From: Gammaproteobacteria bacterium
Lineage (GTDB): Bacteria; Pseudomonadota; Gammaproteobacteria; Pseudomonadales; Azotimanducaceae
Length of the DNA stretch: 9,463 nucleotides
Direction of reading: 5' to 3'
NCBI GenBank assembly: GCA_009840715.1
Contig: VXNE01000109.1
Location: forward strand, 1-9,463
Below, piece after piece: positions 6,763 to 9,463 of the stretch. Position 1 is the first letter of the stretch. The number at the start of each line of letters is the position of its first letter. A program made the translations under genes and the position numbers. The notes under the pieces were generated by a model. That model was not told where the DNA came from and did no database searches. It saw only the letters and a list, made by a program, of their open reading frames with translations.

Positions 6763-7941
6763 TCACGGAGGCGCGCGTTCCATGGTAGCGCGCCGGTGCA
6801 GGGTCTCGGGCACCGTCGCCACCAGGAGGGCGACGCCGACCAGCGCCATCGCCCCGCTGCCGGCGCACGCGACCGCGAGCGATGCCCATTGAGCGACCGA
6901 TCCCATGATGAAAGGCCCCACCGCCGCGCCGAGATCGCCGACGAGACGCCACACCCCGAGGAACTCTCCACGCCCCCGCTCCGGCGAGAGATCGCCCCCC
7001 AGGGTCATGAAGATGCCCGTGCCGAACCCGTTGCCGAGTCCCGCGAGGACGCCCGCCGCCGCGAAGCCCCAGAACCCGTCGGCGAACGGCAGCAAGGCGA
7101 GTCCCGCCCCGAGCAGCAGCATCGCCGGCGCCAGCGCCCAACGGCGTCCGAGGTGGTCGAGGATCAGCCCGGCCGGATAGAACATCACCATGTCCACCGC
7201 CGCCGAGAGGCTGAACACGATGCCGATCTCGGCGGCCGAAAGCCCGATGGTCGCCCCGACGAGGGGAATCATCAGCAGGCGTCCAGCGCGCAGGAACATG
7301 AGGATGACCATGACGCTGCCGGCGGTCGTGAAGGTGTGCCGATGCGTGCTGACGACCTGGGCGAGCCGCACGTGACCCGCGGTATGCGGTAGTCGCGGCG
7401 CCGGGCTCGCGAAGATCAGGACGAGGACCAGCGATACGGCGAAGAGCACGGCGGCGGCCGCGAACACCGTGCGGTAGCCCAGGGCCTCTGCACCGATACC
7501 CGCGATCAGCGGGCCCACGAGGGCGCCGGCGCGCTGCAGCCCCGCCATGACCGAGATCACGCGCCCACGCTGTTCGAGCCGCACCGTGTCCGTGATGAAC
7601 GACATCCGGGCGAGGAGCCACACCCCCACCCCGGCGCCGAACCCGAGCGCCGCGAAGGACAGCAGGGTCGCTTCCGTCGCCAACGCCGCGGCGACGGTCG
7701 CGAACGTGACAGCCAGGAGGCCGGCGATCATGACGCCGCGGTCGCCGATGCGGGTGACGAGCATGCCCGCCGGCACGTCGCCCAGCATCGTCCCCGCGCC
7801 CCGGAGCCCCACCACGGCCGCCGCCAGCGCCGCTCCGCCACCGATCTCCAGCGCGTAGAGGGGCAGCAGGATCTGCACCGCGTTCTGCGCGATGGCGGAG
7901 AAGAAGGACGGAACGTAGACGGGTAGCGCGATACCGCGCAT
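6763..7941 (-). CDS. Major facilitator superfamily (MFS) transporter
   Basis: This is a 392-residue integral membrane protein with about twelve hydrophobic helices in two six-helix halves separated by a charged central loop (HTAGHVRLAQVVSTHRHTF). A motif-A-like loop between helices 2 and 3 reads PAGMLVTRIGDRG, and its counterpart in the second half reads PAGLILDHLGRR, the internal repeat expected of MFS proteins. The MFS moves small solutes across the inner membrane by proton-coupled antiport, symport or uniport; direction and substrate cannot be told. The ATG at 7941 is the first ATG, GTG or TTG in frame after the end of the DUF35 gene and leads directly into the first helix (IALPVYVPSFFSAIAQNAV). 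No strong ribosome binding site is visible. It lies between DUF35 (91-nt gap) and the oxidoreductase (19-nt gap), suggesting transport of the cluster's substrate or product. Confidence 0.87.
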   Translation of the reverse strand: MRGIALPVYVPSFFSAIAQNAVQILLPLYALEIGGGAALAAAVVGLRGAGTMLGDVPAGMLVTRIGDRGVMIAGLLAVTFATVAAALATEATLLSFAALGFGAGVGVWLLARMSFITDTVRLEQRGRVISVMAGLQRAGALVGPLIAGIGAEALGYRTVFAAAAVLFAVSLVLVLIFASPAPRLPHTAGHVRLAQVVSTHRHTFTTAGSVMVILMFLRAGRLLMIPLVGATIGLSAAEIGIVFSLSAAVDMVMFYPAGLILDHLGRRWALAPAMLLLGAGLALLPFADGFWGFAAAGVLAGLGNGFGTGIFMTLGGDLSPERGRGEFLGVWRLVGDLGAAVGPFIMGSVAQWASLAVACAGSGAMALVGVALLVATVPETLHRRATMERAPP

Positions 7942-8032
7942 GACCGCCAGGACGGTGGCGGGGCCGTCGGTGTCCGGGGACGGCGCTACCCGGGGCCGCT
8001 CCGATGCGCGTTTCAGGCTGCGCGCCCCGGGC

Positions 8033-8463
8033 CTATTCGACGGTCCAGTGCACCAGCGTGTGCGGCGGCTCGTCGTCGGGGTGATGCTCGAACACCGCCC
8101 GCACCGGCGCGCCGATCGCAACCTCCTGCTCCGGATCGCCCAGCAGGTTGCCGACGATCCGCGCGTTGTCGTGGTCGGGGAACTCCACCAGCACGATCAG
8201 GTAAGGTCCCTGCTCCTTGAGCGCCGGGTGCACCGGATGCCAGACGCGCTCGTAGCTGTAGATGCGGCCGCGCGGCTCCACCTCCACGAACTCGAGGTCG
8301 TCGCTGAAGCAGTTGTGGCAGATCCACTCCGGACCCCATTGCCACTGACCGCACGCCTTGCAGCGCTGGAGCTTCAGGACGCCCTCGCGCGCCGCTTCCC
8401 AGAACGGCGCGTCGAGTCCGTCCGGCGCGGGAACCGGTTTCGGCAGGCCGGGGTGCAGGTAGC

Positions 8464-8467
<4 letters not shown>
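8033..8467 (-). CDS. DUF35 family Zn-ribbon/OB-fold protein (acyl-CoA-binding partner of thiolase-like enzymes)
   Basis: This 144-residue protein has the standard DUF35 layout: an N-terminal helix containing DAPFWEAAREGVLKLQRC, a four-cysteine rubredoxin-like zinc ribbon (Cys36, Cys39, Cys50, Cys53, in CKACG and ICHNC), then a C-terminal OB-fold starting near GRIYSYERVWHPVHPALKEQ and including YLIVLVEF and GNLLGDP. Known DUF35 proteins form complexes with thiolase-superfamily enzymes, for example the steroid side-chain aldolase Ltp2 and archaeal thiolase/HMG-CoA synthase, and help bind or channel the acyl-CoA. The GTG start at 8467 overlaps the TGA of the thiolase-like gene by four bases (GTGA), and GGAGG precedes it by 7 nt inside that gene, so the pair is translationally coupled, as expected for subunits. 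Length is typical for a stand-alone DUF35 protein. Confidence 0.93.
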
Positions 8468-9330
<863 letters not shown>

Positions 9331-9463
9331 CCCCGTCGCGATCGCGGCCGCCGCGTTGCCGATGGCGCCGGACCCGCCACCGCCTCCGCCGCCCCCCCTG
9401 TCTAGTATTCACATAAGACGCTGCCGACGATCTTACGCGTGGAGATCTCGGGGGTCGGCGGGT
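9331..9463 (-). other. Breakpoint in the thiolase-like gene; end of an unidentified sequence, possibly a mobile element
   Basis: Reading on the minus strand, codons 9396-9331 still encode thiolase (a Gly run, then SGAIGNAAAAIATG). Upstream of about 9397 the similarity stops: the frame reads Arg-Asp-Leu-Ile and then TGA at 9409-9411. None of the three minus frames of 9400-9463 resembles a thiolase N-terminus, so a simple frameshift in the seven-C run at 9392-9398 does not explain it. A different minus frame is open from the edge to a TAG at 9402-9404 and ends in R-K-I-V-G-S-V-L-C-E-Y; it could be the C-terminus of a truncated gene or of a transposase, but I do not recognise it. CTAG occurs at the junction (9402-9405). 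Confidence 0.5.

Noticed and set aside
5718..6971. A longer luciferase-like protein starting at 6971.
   Set aside because: The first 76 codons are Arg/Ser/Trp-rich sequence overlapping the MFS gene out of frame. Homology and the ribosome binding site start at GTG 6743.

Overview
The window is a GC-rich (roughly 70% by eye), gene-dense stretch of bacterial DNA carrying catabolic-type genes. The gene set is a CaiB/BaiF CoA transferase, a PhyH-type dioxygenase, an F420-type luciferase-like monooxygenase and a DUF35 plus thiolase-like pair. This mix is common in actinobacteria and in large-genome proteobacteria and uncultured soil, marine or sponge-associated lineages that degrade steroids, terpenoids or other hydrophobic compounds. 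No RNA gene or housekeeping marker is present, so no taxon can be assigned.

Layout. On the plus strand (1-5699) there are a tandem-domain CoA transferase cut by the left edge, a non-coding element of about 323 bp with 35-bp terminal inverted repeats, a membrane-anchored alpha/beta hydrolase, and one long ORF that joins two different Fe(II)/2-oxoglutarate oxygenase folds (PhyH-like, then CmcJ/AsaB-like). On the minus strand (9463 down to 5718), in transcription order, there are a thiolase-superfamily protein missing its N-terminus, a DUF35 Zn-ribbon/OB-fold partner overlapping it by 4 nt, a 12-helix MFS transporter, and a luciferase-like monooxygenase. The two sets converge at 5700-5717.

How the genes may work together (inference). 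The locus looks like an uptake and degradation module for an unidentified hydrophobic acid or polycyclic substrate. The MFS protein would import or export it, the CoA transferase would activate the acid, the oxygenases would hydroxylate or desaturate it, the hydrolase would cut an ester, lactone or C-C bond, and the thiolase-like/DUF35 pair would remove a side chain as a CoA ester. The substrate cannot be read from sequence.

Most interesting points: (1) the MITE-like element sits exactly at the stop codon of the CoA transferase and separates it from the hydrolase start, which without the element would lie 4 nt downstream; (2) the double-oxygenase ORF is either a true fusion or two genes joined by loss of one G in a G-run, because a hidden TGA followed by an ATG lies at the domain junction; (3) the thiolase reading frame ends abruptly near 9397 in unrelated sequence, indicating an insertion or deletion breakpoint at the right edge.
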